Shown: one piece after another, positions 4,847 through 5,793 of the stretch
Numbering within the stretch: the stretch's first letter is position 1
Layout: each line of letters opens with the position of its first letter
NCBI GenBank assembly: GCA_002726925.1
Contig: PBTJ01000059.1
Location: 7,070 to 12,862, forward strand
Direction: 5' to 3'
Source: Gammaproteobacteria bacterium
GTDB taxonomy: Bacteria; Pseudomonadota; Gammaproteobacteria; Pseudomonadales; Azotimanducaceae
Length of the DNA stretch: 5,793 nucleotides
Notes under the pieces: generated by a model
The model's database searches: none
What the model was told of the DNA's origin: nothing
What the model saw: the letters and a program-made list of their open reading frames with translations, nothing else
Position numbers and translations under genes: made by a program

Positions 4847-5793
4847 GCCAACAGCACGACCCGAACGAGATGTTAACCATTGCTATCCTTGCAGGCGGAA
4901 ACTCGGCAGAAGCGCAGGTTTCTCGCAACTCAGCGGCGCAAATCGAGCAGGCGTTAGCTGAATCAGGGCACGCCACACAGGTTATTGAACTGGACACCAA
5001 CTGCGCTCAAGCGCTGCTAACCATGCATCCCGACGTGGTGTTCCCTGCGTTGCATGGCCCACCCGGTGAAGACGGCACCGTGCAGGGCCTGCTTGAAATG
5101 CTCTACCTACCCTACGTTGGCAGCGATGTCAGGGGCAGCGCGCTGGCCATGGATAAAGCCATCGCAAAAAGCGTGTTCATTCGCCGTGGCTTGCCCGCGT
5201 GCGAAGATGTCATCGTGCACCCAAGCGACGATTTATTCGATGCAGCAGAGACCATTCAGGCAAAGCTAGGCCCACGCATCGCCCTTAAGCCCCTCAATCA
5301 GGGCTCTGCCATCGGCGTACAGCTACTACCCACTGGCGGCAACATTGCAGCGGCACTCAAGGCGACGATCGAATATGGCAGCTGCTTAGTCGAGCCCTAC
5401 ATCGAGGGCCGCGAGATGACCGTGGGTGTGCTGCAGCTAGGCAGCAAGTGTCACCCTCACCCAGTGATCGAAATTTGCACACCAAAAGATGAGTGGTACG
5501 ACTATGAACACCGCTACACGGCAGGTCAGAGCGAGCATGTGATGCCAGCTCCGATTCCAGCGGAGCTCAGTGATCAGCTGCAGGCGATTGCGGTGGCCGC
5601 CCATCAAGCCCTAGGCCTGCGCGACCTGTCACGGGCAGATTTTATCGTCACCGACAAAGATGAAATTTATCTACTGGAAGTCAACGCTTTGCCGGGTATG
5701 ACGCCCGTAAGCCTTTACCCAGAGGGGGCCGGAGCCATGGGCTACTCGTTCCAGCAGTTGGTGAACGCCTTAGTGGCCCAAGCACATCTGCGC
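4843..5793 (+). CDS. ddl: D-alanine--D-alanine ligase (ATP-grasp), extreme 3' end outside window
   Basis: It joins two D-alanines using ATP in the cytoplasm to make the dipeptide for peptidoglycan precursors. All 317 codons to the window edge are open and most Ddl proteins are 300-320 residues, so only a few can be missing. Motifs in order: AGGNSAEAQVS with E23, H71-GPPGEDGTVQG, MDK with K105, KPLNQGSAIG with K149 and S155, E184 and E191 in EPYIEGREMT, WYDYEHRY, R264 and D266 in RADF, and E279/N281 in LEVNALPGMT. These correspond to E15, K97, K144, S150, E180, E187, R255, D257, E270 and N272 of E. coli DdlB. Tyr225 keeps the omega-loop Tyr216 linked to D-Ala rather than D-lactate, but Lys215 is Arg224 and Ser151 is Ala156. 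The ATG overlaps the GNAT TGA (ATGA), implying coupling; ATG 4870 is a shorter alternative. Its setting outside a visible mur/fts cluster allows for a paralogue with another substrate. Confidence 0.93.
   Translation, partial: MSQQHDPNEMLTIAILAGGNSAEAQVSRNSAAQIEQALAESGHATQVIELDTNCAQALLTMHPDVVFPALHGPPGEDGTVQGLLEMLYLPYVGSDVRGSALAMDKAIAKSVFIRRGLPACEDVIVHPSDDLFDAAETIQAKLGPRIALKPLNQGSAIGVQLLPTGGNIAAALKATIEYGSCLVEPYIEGREMTVGVLQLGSKCHPHPVIEICTPKDEWYDYEHRYTAGQSEHVMPAPIPAELSDQLQAIAVAAHQALGLRDLSRADFIVTDKDEIYLLEVNALPGMTPVSLYPEGAGAMGYSFQQLVNALVAQAHLR

Noticed and set aside
4527..4961. 144-residue plus-strand ORF spanning the GNAT-ddl junction
   Set aside because: It is a second frame of two genes whose motifs are clear in their own frames, with no family features of its own.

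Overview
The window looks like a chromosomal stretch from a gammaproteobacterium. The basis is close family resemblance rather than a marker gene: a soluble lytic transglycosylase that aligns with E. coli Slt70 along its length, a UspA of the type common in gammaproteobacteria, and an acetyltransferase with the RimJ signature. I see no insertion sequence, phage gene, tRNA, rRNA or CRISPR array.

Left part (1-2773): a short membrane-anchored protein of unknown function (minus strand, cut by the window edge) is divergent from a plus-strand pair, universal stress protein and slt. The usp stop codon is in the same frame as slt and there is essentially no intergenic space. The slt signal peptide seems to begin before any ATG, GTG or TTG codon, so its true start is uncertain and may be an AUU codon at 806.

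Middle (2774-3269): a minus-strand glutaredoxin-like gene (CXXC thioredoxin fold) converges on slt. About 200 bases lie between their ends and hold at most one very small doubtful ORF. The glutaredoxin is divergent from the next operon.

Right part (3270-5793): three plus-strand genes packed end to end. They encode a C39-like cysteine peptidase without a visible signal peptide, a RimJ-like GNAT acetyltransferase, and a D-Ala-D-Ala ligase with its active-site residues in place. The junctions are a 1-base overlap (TAGTG) and a 4-base overlap (ATGA), so translational coupling is likely. A papain-fold peptidase, an N-acyltransferase and a peptide-bond-forming ATP-grasp ligase in one operon suggest a cytoplasmic pathway that makes, modifies or trims a small peptide, possibly a murein-type peptide. 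That combination is the most interesting thing in the window; the joint role is inference. The ligase runs to the last base of the window without a stop, but its family length is almost reached.
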